From positions 35,855,722 through 35,919,721 of the forward strand of contig CM050654.1 of NCBI GenBank assembly GCA_027574665.1: DNA of 64,000 nucleotides, in the 5' to 3' direction. Shown one piece after another: positions 1 to 13,000 of the stretch. Under the pieces are notes generated by a model. The model searched no databases and was not told where the DNA came from. It worked only from the letters and a program-made list of their open reading frames with translations. The position numbers were made by a program, and so were the translations under genes. How positions within the stretch are numbered: the stretch's first letter is position 1; each line of letters opens with the position of its first letter. Origin of the DNA: Rhynochetos jubatus. Its lineage: Eukaryota > Chordata > Aves > Eurypygiformes > Rhynochetidae.

Positions 1-3000
1 CAGCTCTTAGTCTACAATAGCTTCCATTCTGAGTTGTAGTGTTGTCTTCAATGGAAGGCATGTTGGTTCATTATTGTATAATAATCTTACTCTTTTCTAT
101 TCCCAAGTACACTTTAAAGTGTGCAAGTTCAGAAGAGTCTGTCTTTGCTGGACCTTCTTTGCCCATGCTTTTTTAGCTAGAAGATTTTATGTGTTTTGTC
201 AGCAGAATTTCAGTTCAACAACTAAAAGAGAGCAGACTCTCACTTTCCTTCTCATACAGCTGCTGGAATGTAAAGCAAATCTAAAGTCTGAACTGGATTA
301 TTATTGATCCTTCAATAGAGATCACCAAACAATGAAAATTCACCCTTCTTAGACAAACTTGATTAAACATCCAAGTTCTGAACACAGACAATTCTGCTAA
401 ATAAATCAAAAGTCAGGAAGAAAAAAACCCCAAAAACAAATCACCAACAGGAAATCCTCAGTGTTCTCTTTTTTTAAATCTTTCTAGACTGAAAAACAAA
501 CAAAGCTTCCAGGAAGAGAAGCAACTGTCGCCTCTCCATTGAATTTAACTGTAGGAAGGAACTGCCAGCCCTTCAGACAAATCTCTTGCTCAGACAACAT
601 GTTAATCTTAGCGATCTATTGCTAAAGGCCTTGAATAAAGAAGCCTGTCATCAACCCTACTTCAGTGTTGTAATACGGAGATGGTCTGCTAGCAAGGGTG
701 ACAGACACACTGCGCACACAGAATAGCACTGCTTAGTATACACTTGAGAACAAACTCATTACGTATAGTTAGCTGTGGGCTCTAAGTCATTAAGCAAAAA
801 TTACAATGAAATGTAAGCCTTAATAACGAATTTCCTTTGTTTTGTGGTTTTCAATTAAGCTTTGGTAGTAGCTTTCTAATGCAGTAAGTCAAAATAAACC
901 TATTGGAAACATGCAATACTGATTTTCTAACAAAAACCATTTTAAAACTGTAAGACTTGTCTTTCAGTTGCCCTATCCTGACAACAGTTTGCAGTAGGAA
1001 AACCTACTCAGCAATTCATAATAGTGGGAAGATTGTAACGGCTTCCCTGAAGGACGGAGAGTTCTAAAACTAAAAGAAAAAACAGCAAATGATTGACGTG
1101 CCACGTTACTTTGCATCTGTCCAATTTTAGAGTAATTGGCTCGATAATTCTGATCAAAGTAACAGAAAACTTCCAAACCTGACTCCATGAGATGAGCTTA
1201 ATTTATTTGGACAAAAAATAATCCAGGTAACATCAAAAAAAAAAGCGATAAGTCAGGAGGATATTACAAAGTTGTACATTGCTATGTACAACATGTAATC
1301 ACGTCAATAAAACTCAAACTGCTTCAATATTTTTTTTTTGTTCCATGCACAATTACTTCAAGGACCAAGCTCCCAAAAACTGTCAGAGACATATTCCAAG
1401 GATAAAACCCTTTATGTCAAGCAGCATACATCTTTTAACAAACCAAGGGCTTTCGCTGTTGCTCTTTTTAGTTTTTTCTGTTATACAGGCTTATTATTAG
1501 CATGAAACAGCAACAAAACTTAGAAGAAAATTTCTACATTTCAGTATACAGGGAACGTTTAAAGCACAGCTGACACATACCTGACTTGCAATCAAAATGA
1601 CTTTCCAGCGGAAGACCCTAAGCACCAACTATCCATGGAGTCATCCAAAATATCCTGACCGAATTTTTCTAAAACGATAAGCACAGAATCTGAAAATCCA
1701 GGATCAGGTTTTCTGCCAGTAGCACTTCTGAAAATGGAGCTAACTTGAAAAGGGTTCACAAGTCTCAATCATGACACCAACAGTTTTAAAATTTTTTGTT
1801 GGCAATAATATATTTTTAAAAACATTGTTTTGGATGATTGAGAGTAAAAAAACCCAAACACACACACTTTTATCATTCTTAGGTCCTTGTATGCTCTGCT
1901 TTTAGAGATCAGCCAGTATCTAGTCATTCTCTGTCTCTATTCATACAGTAATGCTTTTTATTTTTTTTTAATTTGTAAATCACATGGAGAATACTTGCTT
2001 ATTTATAAAGACAGAAACCTAGAATTACTAATACCAGAATGTTGGACTTGTATTTAAAAAATCCAGTGGTCAGAATTTGTAGTCACCAATCCTGATCCTT
2101 GAGTTTGAGATTTAAGCTACCAGAACTGGTAGGTGGCTGAGAAATGTAACACTACTGCAGCATTTAACCAGCCAAAGAGGCCTTGCTCGACATTCCCACT
2201 GTGCTAGACTTAACTGGTTTCCTTCCGTGGTGAGGAAAGGCTTTGAACTGTCTTGGCCTGATGCACCAACACAGCATGAGCCTGATGCCCTCGTTGACGC
2301 AAATACAGCTGCCCCTAGTGATTTCAGCTGCCCGCTGCCTGATGAAGAGAAGACATTCCTGTCACAAAGCCTTCCAAGCCACAATAGGTATTTCATATTC
2401 AATTACAGCTCTAATTATGTTAACTTATTCACTGGTTTTGGAGACCTCCCAGGTAAGACACCCTTTTAAAGCTTACGAGTTACTGTATTGTTTTCCCTGC
2501 ACTGCTCTTACTCATCTTTTCTTTCCAACTGCCATGGTCAGAGCCATACTACAACGTTAAGTGTGTTTTAAGTATGTTTTGTTAAGTATTGAGCCACCAT
2601 AAGAGAAAATCAACAATAAAATCTGCAGTGTAAAACTAACATGTTGTTAATGTGTACAAACACAGAATTTAGATATCTTTGCAGTGGTGTTACAGAAGAG
2701 TAACAAGTATTTCCCTCTCCCCCCAAGCAGGTCAGCTCTCAAGTCAGAAGATACTATTGCAACATTCAAATAAGTAGACTATATTACTACATTAAATAAT
2801 ATCATATGAGAAACTTCATATGAGGAAAGTGGAAAGAGCAAGCTACTTTTCTTGACTGTGCAGAGGAAATTACTGAGTTCTGGACCACTATAATTTGGCC
2901 TTACAGTATTTCATGGCAAGTGGGTTGCATACACAAGAGATAAAGAGTCCAGAGTCTCAGACCATGTAAATTTACACCCTATTCTTCAGATATGCTTATT

Positions 3001-4757
3001 TGTACTCTTTGATTATCTAGCTTTCATATAACTGTGTTTGTAACACTCAGCCTAAATTTACAGATTTCCCATTTTGAATAGAGTGTGGTAAAGTCATCTA
3101 AACATTTCCAGGGAAATGACTGAGATAACTGTAAGCATTCTTTTAGTCAGCAGTACCATTGATCAAGTTAAAAGCATTATTTTGCAAATGTATTTTTGAG
3201 ATGCTGAAAAGACAGTATCCTTTCTTCGAATGAGAATTCGTAGCAGCTTCTCAATAACTTAAAAATGTAACTTCCTTTTGCATATTATCTTTTAAAAAAA
3301 TATCCTGCCATACACTACTTCTTTCTACCAAAAAATAAACCCAAGGCAATTGAAAAGAATGGCCAGGGAGAAAAGATTAATTCAGAGCTAGAGTGGAGGC
3401 TCCTCGGGGTAGGATGCAGAAATGACACAGCTGCTCCAGATGGAAAACATTAAATTACCCACGTTACACACAAAGTCTTGAATGGGTTTTAGAACAATTC
3501 TGAAATTTCTGCAGCAGCAAGGAGTGTATCTTTGTACGAGAAAGGAGGTGATCATTCTGTACATACACAGTATAGACAGTTAGCCCTGATAATATTTGTA
3601 AAACGGATTTGCAGTAAGTTAAGGCAAATAAAATCTCCTCTGTGTCAGAAAGCCCTTATGATACAGAAGGCAATCTTTATGCTATGCATATATTTTTAGG
3701 CTCGTTTTCAAAAAAAAATCATTATTTATTTCTGACCTCCTTAGTATCTTTTATAAATACATGACAGAAAAAGAAGAGTCATGGCTCAGGATCAGTCATA
3801 AGGTAGACTGCATGCAGTTCACTTCCTTTGCTGTGGCAAAATAAGCCACTTCCTTAATAACGTGGCAATTACTTCTGACTAACTATTGCTTTTGTGGGAA
3901 ATGAGGTGTTTTCTCAACAGCAAATACAATCAAGGAATAAAATGTGCTTATCAGGAGTTACTAGGTTAACATGATGGCAAGAACTTTAAATTGTGAATGA
4001 TCTTTGTTGATGCTGTACATTACTCAATGGAAACTCTTTTCTCAATTGTTTCTGCTATTATTCCGTGTCATGGAACAACATGCAGCAGTATTTGATCTAT
4101 ATATTTGAAGCTCTTTAATAAATTCTGGATTAAAAGTTTGCAGCTTTATGCTGACGTAAATGTAATCAATTAATTCTTAAGTTCTACTGTGAAAGAAACT
4201 GTAAAAATAGGTGTTGGCATTTGGGAACCATAGTACTGAACACAGACCGGATGACTAATTTCATGAACTACAAAAACAGTCCTAAAGAGAAAAGTTCATT
4301 AAGACAGTTAAAGGAATATATGTATGAAACAAATCAAACCAATTTAATAATTACTCGATAAAATTAGATATTTAAAATTAATTCAAATTGGCTGAACGTG
4401 CCAGTCCAGATTCCCTTTATAATTCAGGTTCCACCTATCTAGAATACAGATATCATTTATTCATACAATTAGTTTGTTAGATTCAGACAGGATTCCGCTT
4501 TAGCATTCAGCAATCCACAGATTCTGATTTTTACACCTTATGAAAAGGTTAAATATTTACTGTAACTTTGATTATTTGCAATTTCGGATCTGACATTAGT
4601 CACATTAGAACAGCTAGGCCTTTAACACCACATGATGTTCAGATAAGCTCTACAGAAAAGCCATTCTACTGATGCTAAATGTTTTTTTTAGATTTCTCTC
4701 TTGCAGCTGACCTGAGGTGAAGGTATGGCACCTGCTACCTCTCAGAACCAGTTTCAA
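1..4757. other. TMEM163 intron 2 (part): no feature recognised
   Basis: AT-rich sequence lying 3' of exon 2 in the direction of TMEM163 transcription. All open frames are short and unrecognised (the longest about 105 codons, near 2.2-2.6 kb, with overlapping frames on both strands). I saw no CR1, LTR, RNA gene or TMEM163 exon. The intron assignment is an inference from missing later exons. Confidence 0.6.
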
Positions 4758-4785
4758 TTTATATATATATAAAAAAAAAAAAAAA
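4758..4785. repeat. (TA)n followed by A15
   Basis: A short simple repeat: alternating TA for about 12 bases, then 15 adenines. It lies about 60 bases from the LTR fragment at 4840-4978. The A-run could be an old retroposon tail, but no body is recognisable upstream. Confidence 0.85.
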
Positions 4786-4839
4786 TCTACTGAAAATATC
4801 TCACTGTAAAAACACAGATTTAAACAAAGAACCCCAAAT

Positions 4840-4978
4840 ATTTAATTACCTTTATATGACTGTTGCTTAGCAACAACTGAAAACATTAGTATGTTATCAA
4901 TATTCTCAGCACAACCAAAAGATAGCCTCATAGTAACTACTGTGAGGGAAATTAACTATCCCAAGGAAAACCAGCACA
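4840..4978 (-). mobile_element. Fragment of an avian endogenous retrovirus LTR
   Basis: The last bases, AAAACCAGCACA, are the complement of the TGTGCTGGTTTT start that marks this LTR family. The stretch before them (GTTGCTTAGCAACAACTGAAA, then CTCAGCACAACC and AGATAGCC) lines up with 20246-20320 of the solo LTR at 19863-20367. Only about 140 bases of the 5' end of the LTR can be followed. No internal retroviral sequence is visible. It is a broken, old fossil fragment, and its left limit is approximate. Confidence 0.75.
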
Positions 4979-5039
4979 GAAACAAAAATTTTTATTCTTG
5001 TGTATAATGAGAGAAGTTCGTTGATTTTTAGGTCTTGTT

Positions 5040-5059
5040 GGGGGGGGTGGGGGGGGGGG
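5040..5059 (+). repeat. G-rich tract
   Basis: Two guanine runs of 8 and 11 separated by one T. This is simple sequence able to form a G-quadruplex in principle. It lies just beyond the LTR fragment ending at 4978. Such runs are also prone to sequencing error, so the exact length should be treated with caution. Confidence 0.8.
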
Positions 5060-5450
5060 TGTGTTTGTTTTTTAATAAAATACTACCCCATCACCTTCCT
5101 AGGCTCTTTTCAAAGCAAACCCACTTACAATGACAAAGGCCAATCACTCTTCGTGACTAGCTTCCCTCTTCTATACCACGGCATTTACAAAACCTTATTG
5201 ACTTGCAATGAGTCACCACTCCCGTATGTGGTTCCTGTAGTTTGGGAAAGATTAACATAGCATTGCCACTGGCTAAACAACAAATGAAAAACAATCACAA
5301 AATGTAAATGTAGTTACATACCTGTTTATTCTAGCTGATTTTAATAAAGAGTTTGTCATGAAAATCAGGTCTTACCCACTGCCCAACAAAATCAATGAAC
5401 TTAGTAATGATACACTGGACCAGATCTACAATTTGTTTAGAATGGCAGCG

Positions 5451-5504
5451 AGGTGGAACTAGATGATCTTTAAGGTCCCTTCCAACCCAAATCGTTCTAT
5501 GATT
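5451..5504 (+). mobile_element. CR1 LINE, extreme 3' end
   Basis: The sequence AGATGATCTTTAAGGTCCCT, followed by TCCAACCCAAATCGTTCTATGATT, is the hallmark 3' terminus of avian CR1 elements. Only about 54 bases are recognisable, so the copy is severely 5'-truncated, as most CR1 copies are. Its sense strand is antisense to TMEM163. Confidence 0.93.
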
Positions 5505-8500
5505 ATTAAAAATGTTATAAGACAAAGAAATGTCTGCATAGCAAGTCCTGCAAAGAAGATTACTATAGAATTATATACCTTTTATGTCACTTTAAAGATG
5601 CAGGTCTTCTCTTTATTATCAGTTTTAGTGTCATGTGTTCTTGTGACTTATAACGACATTGTTAGAATGTGAAACTTAAATAAACATGTATTCTTATTTT
5701 TCCTTTGCTTTATGGAACCACTGCAGAACAAAGCTGCTCAAGTAATCAAAACCACACGAAAAAGTGGCCAAAATAATCCCTCAGTCCCTAAATGTTACTA
5801 AGAGTTCAAGAAGCTGCAATGAAGTACAACAAAGCATAATTTACATCAAATCAAAACAAATGAAAACTAGTCATTTGTACACATCTTCCAACCAAAGAAA
5901 ATGATGAGTTTAGCACAGCAAACACCCTCCCATGTGTTTTCCATGTATATGCAGGCACAAATAGGCACATAGTGGGGGGAAGGAACATAAACCAATCCGA
6001 GGTGACAGATGTGGCAATGTCCTACATCTGTAGGAACACAGAATGGTGCTAACACTGAGCTAGTCTGTGAGTTAAACTGGAAGAAGCAGAATTGGCCTAA
6101 ACCATCAAAGAGCAAGAAGGAATAGTCACACTTGTCAACATCAATCACCTTCCATCCTGACATTCATCCTTCCACCCATCTTTCCTCAGGTCCCAGGCTT
6201 GTGTCATCAGAAGAAAACGCTTCAAAGGGGGTGGAAAGCAAAGGGAATTGTATACAGACTTAAACAAAGTCTTCAAACTCAACCACCCAAAGGCAGCTAC
6301 TCCCTTTCCTATCTAACACAATATATGCTACCAAAGCTATATGAGAGAAGCAACATCCAGCTGGTCAGGCTGCAGATTCCAAACAATAGATGAGGTGTTG
6401 GCTTCAGCTCGGGCAAGCCTAAGACTTCTGCTTCGTCCATTTCTGACACATCTTCAGCTGTTGCCATGACAACACTGACATCTCCCCCTGCTGTGAAGTG
6501 CTCTTAGTTTAAATATTGTATAAATGAACATAAATCTTTCATATATTTCATGCAGTTATTGTTTGTGAAATGGGGGCAGTGTTCCTCTTCTCAGTTGTAT
6601 TAGAGGAAGAAATATTACACAAATCAGTCATATTGTTATTCACTGAACACTGAAAAATTTCAACAGCCCAACCCAGCATAATGTTACTATGTTTTATGAA
6701 AAGCAGTACAGCAAGGCTCTCTGTATCTTCAGCATACGAAAGGACAATTTCAACAAATTTTGTCCCGAAAAATTTAGGTGGTGTAGAAAAGACCTCCACG
6801 ATAACTTATTTTCTAGGTAGAAACTTAAGCCAGCTCAAGTAAAATAATTTTCTAAAAATGTTTCAATATTCTAAGTGAAATTTTTGCATAGATTTCCAAT
6901 TAATAGGTTTTGATATTTCAATTCCTTTTGGATATTATTCATAAACATTGAAAATTTTCTTAGGATAACAACACTCCCATCTGTCTCTAGCTGAGTTTCA
7001 AGCACAAACATGATGCCATGCTTTCTCTCAGGGCATTCAGCACTTGAGAATCAGTAAAAAATACTTACAGAGAGGACACAGGTGCTATTACCACGTATAT
7101 GTAAACCTGCAACAGTGATACCTTTATTTTCAATTCTACATTAATAAAACTATTTGAAATAAACCTATAAATAAATTAGATCTTCCCAGTTTTCTATTCA
7201 ATTAAAGAAATTCTAGAACAAATACACAAAGAAAGAGAAGAAAGAACAGTTAGCCCTTTAAAAAACCCCAATGCTTTCCACTGAAAGGCCTATGAAGACA
7301 TCCATGTAGGTATCGTAACATAAACTTGGAACCCAGTTCATGTACTGTTATCACTTTACAACACTGCTTTCGACACTCATTGGTTGTTTTAACAGGGTCG
7401 TCTTCCAGGGGGTAAGCCTAGGTCTTTGCAGACAGAGACTATAATTTCCATCCACACTGGTACAAAACAAGGATGAGTCTAGTTAGGACTAGATGTAGCC
7501 CATAGGATTGGGAGTGCACGTACTGCACCAGCCACTGTTAACACCAGTGTGTTCAACTACCCTAATAAATCCACATGCTACAGTTCTTTTACCCATGATG
7601 GAAATTAACCTCTTGTGTGAGCTCTTTATCCTGTGCCCTTCTTTCCATACAGAGAATATGGAGCTTCTACTCATGTCGTAACATATAAGTAATTTTTATA
7701 CTACTCATATACAGATATTCCAGCATAAGATGACACTGGGGAGCAGGGTATTTTTGTTTGCAAATACACAGCAATGCTGTAACAACCTGTAAGGAAATGC
7801 ACAAGTGAGACCAGGCTCATCTGTAATCACTCCTTGTATTTTCTTTAGACCAGGAGATAGAAATTTCATCTTCTCATTTTTCTTTGAGGTTCACTTTTCC
7901 TGGCTGCTGTAGCATTTAAATAGAGTTAATCAGTTCCATCGAAAGCAAAGGGAAGTACTATAAACAGAGCTGCATGGCTCAAGGGATGCTCAGCAAATGT
8001 GTTCAATCAACACTTGCTCCTCCTGGAATAAAGAGGATGTGCCTCTGCATCAGATTTAGCCCTGGTCTCCTGTTTGAACAGTGTGACAGTCTCTCTCTAT
8101 GCCATAATACCATTTGGAGTGAGGGGAAAAGGGCAGAGGGTTATTCTAAAACTGTACTGCAAAGCCCAGTTTTCATCTAATGAGGATTATCTAATTTACA
8201 TATGAAAACCTCTACCTATTGCAAACGTGCAAGTTACAATAGAAGGCGTGCGCAGGGCTGGAGCTGCTGGTGGGAAGGCACATTTAAATTTACTCTGCTA
8301 GCACTCTTATTTTATATGATTATGGTAATTATAATCACTAGACTAAAGGTTTTATTAAACAAATGAATAAAAACTTGAATCACAATATTATCCTTTTTCT
8401 GATGAATGTACACACCTCAGAGTTAATTATAATTGAAAATAGCAAGCTTGCAAGCATAGCATTTGGTGGCACATGAGGTGACATGCTGCTTTAAAAGGTG

Positions 8501-10008
8501 ATAGTGATGGATAAGTCATTTAGTCATAATACGCATTAAAGAAAGGATCCTTATGGATGTCATCAATAAATAAGTATCAAATATCCTGATTCTGTAAACC
8601 CCCACAGAAATTGGCATCTGCAGCCATGTTTAATAGCTCATTTAAACTGGTAAGATTATCCAAATTCTAGTAAGTAACTCTCATTATTTTAGTACTTTAT
8701 AGGTTAATTATTACAAGATTTGGAGCCTTCCTGACCCATCACTTCACATCCCTGAAATCCATTAAGGAAAGATAACACAGGGCCATTGTTGCATGCAGAC
8801 ACAGAAGTTCCTTTCATCTCTAGAGCCAAATTGTATAACTCCAATTTCCCATTAATTAGATAATCTTTCAGAGGATTATTTGCTAATTATTCTCAGTAGG
8901 ATTTCACCATATGAAAAAATACACAGGAAAGAAAAACACAGAGATTTCTTTAAGAAACCTGGCATGTTGTATGGAGCACTGTATGAGAATACCCCACAGA
9001 TGCTTGGGAATCCTTCAACCGTGACATTCCAGGTGTAACAACCTAGTTGTGTTAACTACTCCTGGGCAACAGAGTACCCAGGGCCTATTACACTTCAAAA
9101 TCATCCAACACTAGGCAAGACCTTAAAACAAGGTTATTTTACTAAAAGCATGTTTAAGCAACCACTTGACAGATTTGGAAACAGGCACAAAAAAAAAAAA
9201 AGTGTTATATCTAATAGCTATGTGTCATTTATTAGCTATGGGAATTTCCCTCTTTTCCATTCTGCTAGCCGAGCTGAAAACAGATAGAGGAGGGGTTTTT
9301 GCACTTGTAATGACCAAGGACCAATTCTTAGAAGAAATAAGTTTTCCAAGCATTCTCTTCCCAAACAGCAACACTTGCTTGGGTGGGAAGCTTCCCTTGT
9401 AAACCTCCCTACTAAGAACTCCTTAATTCCTGTTTTTCCTGTAATGTTTAATTCTGACAGCAAATTCAATCAAGAAATATTTGCGACATCCTTACTAATG
9501 AAACACTACTTGTGGTAACCTTACTTTTAGCTGTACAGTGGTACTTTGGAAACATGCAGCCCTTTCTGCCATACCTAAAAAGCATTAACGTTATTAATAA
9601 TATATTCATATGATGCAAACATGATTCATTCTGCCAGAACAGCTTAAGTCCTGGCAAACAATATGTACTTTGAGAATCACTTCTCACACATTAGTGACAC
9701 TAGGAAGTGTACTCCACTATTTGCTTATGACCAAAACTATCTGTGACAAACAAATTCAAATTTGAGGATTCTGACATGTTTAGGCAAGGTTACAACTTCT
9801 TTACAATTTCCAGGATTTGGACAGCATGAGTTTCTACACACTCTTGCTGCCTATATGCTTTTGGCAATACCACATAAATAAAGGTACTAAGATAACTCAA
9901 TATACTGGTCAAATGGGCTAAACAAGAAATATTTAACTGCTGCTTCCATTAGAGCTCAACACGTGGTAATAAACAAGCACCCTGAGAAAGTATGTACTTG
10001 AAGAAACC
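5505..10008. other. TMEM163 intron 2 (part): no gene recognised
   Basis: AT-rich non-coding sequence with only short, unrecognised open frames. The single notable stretch is a cluster of TAAT-type homeodomain core sites at 8851-8890, described separately. I saw no interspersed repeat that I could name. Confidence 0.55.
8848..8892. promoter_or_regulatory. Cluster of TAAT homeodomain core motifs (candidate only)
   Basis: Within about 45 bases there are four homeodomain-type cores: ATTAATTAG, GATAATC, GGATTATT and GCTAATTATT. Such clusters are common in conserved developmental enhancers, but they also arise by chance in AT-rich DNA. No function can be shown from one sequence. Confidence 0.2.
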
Positions 10009-10024
10009 TTTTTTTTTTTTTTTT
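10009..10024. repeat. Poly(T) run of 16
   Basis: A homopolymer run of 16 T inside intron 2. The bases on either side show no recognisable retroposon body. Confidence 0.85.
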
Positions 10025-13000
10025 GAGCCCTGCAATTGTAACTATCCATACATTATCAACTTGTCGAAGTCCTTCACTTCCCTTCACCAAGTTAAACCTG
10101 CCTGATACTCATGTGACCAGCTGACATTAAAACGGGCTAGTTCTGGGTTTTGAGTTACTACATGGCCACCAAATGCTACAAAGATTGCATATATAACCAG
10201 TAAACCTCTTGCAAACTGCTACTCAGCAGACAAACTACATGTCTATATACAGAAAGGATGAAACAAGGAGAGAGAGCTGTCAGATTTATCCTAGCAGTAG
10301 CAGGTTTATTCCTTCGCCTCCTCCCAGCTAACCAAACTATGGCACCGAGTTTTGGCTGCTACATCCTTGACTGTTCTGACTTGCTGCTGCCGTATCCATC
10401 TCCATTATTGCCAAGGCCAGTTCTGTTCCAGGATTTCCTACACCCATAATCTGAGCAGCAATGTGCAGTCACATGACTTGAAGCAACTGAGATAAGCAAA
10501 ACGATACCTCAGCCAGCTATCAAGCATCCAGAAAAACGATGGACCAACGCTGGCAGCTGCAGACCATAGTCTTGTTTGCTGCTGAGTCAAGCATTTGCAG
10601 CACGTCTGACAGCAGCAGACACAGCCAAGTGTGTTTAAGTTCCAGCCGCGTGGAAGCATCCTGACAGCAGCTCTAGAGCCATAAAAATCCTAACAAGGAC
10701 ATCATCGAAGTTCATTAGCCTTCAAGTACTTACCGGATGTGAACTTTGGTCACTGAAGTCAAGAGAGCTATTCAAAGTCAAGAGTTGTTTATGCAGGTGG
10801 AGAACTTGGGTGCCTTGGGTATATGTCAGAAATTTGAAACTAAACCCCAAAAATTATGCGTACGTGCCTACACATGAAAAAGGGCACCTAAGCTTTGAAG
10901 TGAAAAGAATGAAATAAGAGATACTCCAGTCTTACATTCTTTAAATTATTAAGGAAGTAATGACTGCCAAAATGTGTTATATTTCAAAAGTCTTATTTTT
11001 AAAATTATCTATTCTTTTCAAACTTACCACCAAAGAGTAATATATGGTATTCAGCACATCAATCCTTGTGGTAACATTTAGAAATCTAAGGGATATTTTG
11101 TCATTGTTACAAACTTCATGGCCACAAAGATACTGTAAATAGATTATTCTCACTATACCCCATTGAAGATTTCTAAGCACAGATCACCACCACATATATT
11201 TAATGCATCTCTGGTCGGCCAACTTCAAAAACTGGCATTTGCTGTTTCTTCAGTAAATGTTTTTTTATTAATCTAACCATGCTGTCACACATATGACCTG
11301 AAAGCAGGACACTACCACAATGTTACTTGTCCAGCTCACTTAACAGCCTCTCAAGGAAGGCAAACACATTTTGTTCAGAAAAGGAAAAGATAAATTACAC
11401 TATATATTATGAAACCATTACACTGTCTGTGACGTATAAGTGAAAGGTCCATGAGTAATTACAGCAGGCATTCTGCAGATGTTACAGATGTGGTCAGCTT
11501 ACTGTCATATTCACAGAATTCCCAGAGCAAGCAAAGCAAACAGGAAAAGGGATATTCAAAACAAAGCCATCTGGACAGTACATTTAAGCAAAACAAATGT
11601 CCCATATCAATGCATGTGCAACTAAGGGTTCAGCTTCTCTCGTAGTACAGCTAAGGAGGAGAATACGTCACTAATCTCTGCATTACCATTATGAGAATCA
11701 TTTTTAATTGAAATTCTCTGGTATATGCATTTGCTGCTAAAATTGGTTCCCCTTATACTTGTTCACTGAGAGTACAAATGTAGTGATGCTTCAGACTCAG
11801 GTCTGGACAGTGTAAAGGACTGCATGTAGTGTGTACCTACACATAATTATTTACATTTCTGTTGGCATCAAACTGCAACAAACTTTTGAGTTCCTCAGTT
11901 GTACCACACAAAGTCTGCTGGCATTAAAACTTAAAAGAGCAGAAGCATTTGCAATTTTTTTCCCTCTTTCCAGTTGTCTGCAATGCAGTCTAAAAGGCCT
12001 TGCAACAGATCCAATATGCGTAATAAAAAAATCTATTTGATATCTATTTTTAACTGGAATAAAACAATGGGTACAAAGTTTCATATGTATAATAGGCAGC
12101 CCTGGAACAGACTTCTTTATTTTCCCTGGCAAACTTCCTATTACAAATGCAGACCTTGAAACACAAACATTAATGTCAACAACAAAAATAATTCATATTT
12201 ATATATATTTGTGGGCAAAATAGATGCACTTATTGACATCAATCATGACACTACAGTCTACCAAATTAATATCTTTTAGAAAATTATATAAATACCTTAA
12301 AGTAGGGTTTTTTGAATGACTCATTACAATCACTCCAAGAAATATTGAAAGTTCTAGTGGTTTAAGAACAACCATATTGTAGTTAGTCCTTTTCCAGAAA
12401 CAAGACCTAAAACTGCTGTATAGGGTAAGAGGTTATAGATAGTTTAGAATTAAATTTGACACTTGCATGATGCTATTTCTGTTTAACTGAGCAAAAGAGC
12501 AACCATGTATGTTGCTCAGACAGATCAGATTTTATTTTACATTACAAAGAAAAAACATGAAAAAACAGAGTAGTATCTCCATGAGTACAAAACTCACACT
12601 GCTCCGGTATAGTGTAGTACCCATTTTGCTGCTGAAAATGCTTCTGCACACAACAAGTTCCTAGAAACATATTTTTCAACTCTCATTGACGAGTCACATG
12701 CAAAACTTTATACAATTAACAACTTGCAGTGTAAAGTCATCCTGGAGATGACTAACACAATGGGGTTGAAAATAGAAACAGATCCCAATCATGAATCAAT
12801 TCAGGCTCTAGCACATGCACTGAGGCAACCCCATTTATTTCAAATGGTATCCAAATTTAAACAAATATAAATAAATAGTATTTATAATATTGCCGCTTTT
12901 TTTTGAAACTTCCATTTCTCCCAATCTCTGCCCGTACGCTCACCCCTCTGATATACTAAGAATATACTCCATTGACAAATCCAAGACTTACTGAAGTAGC

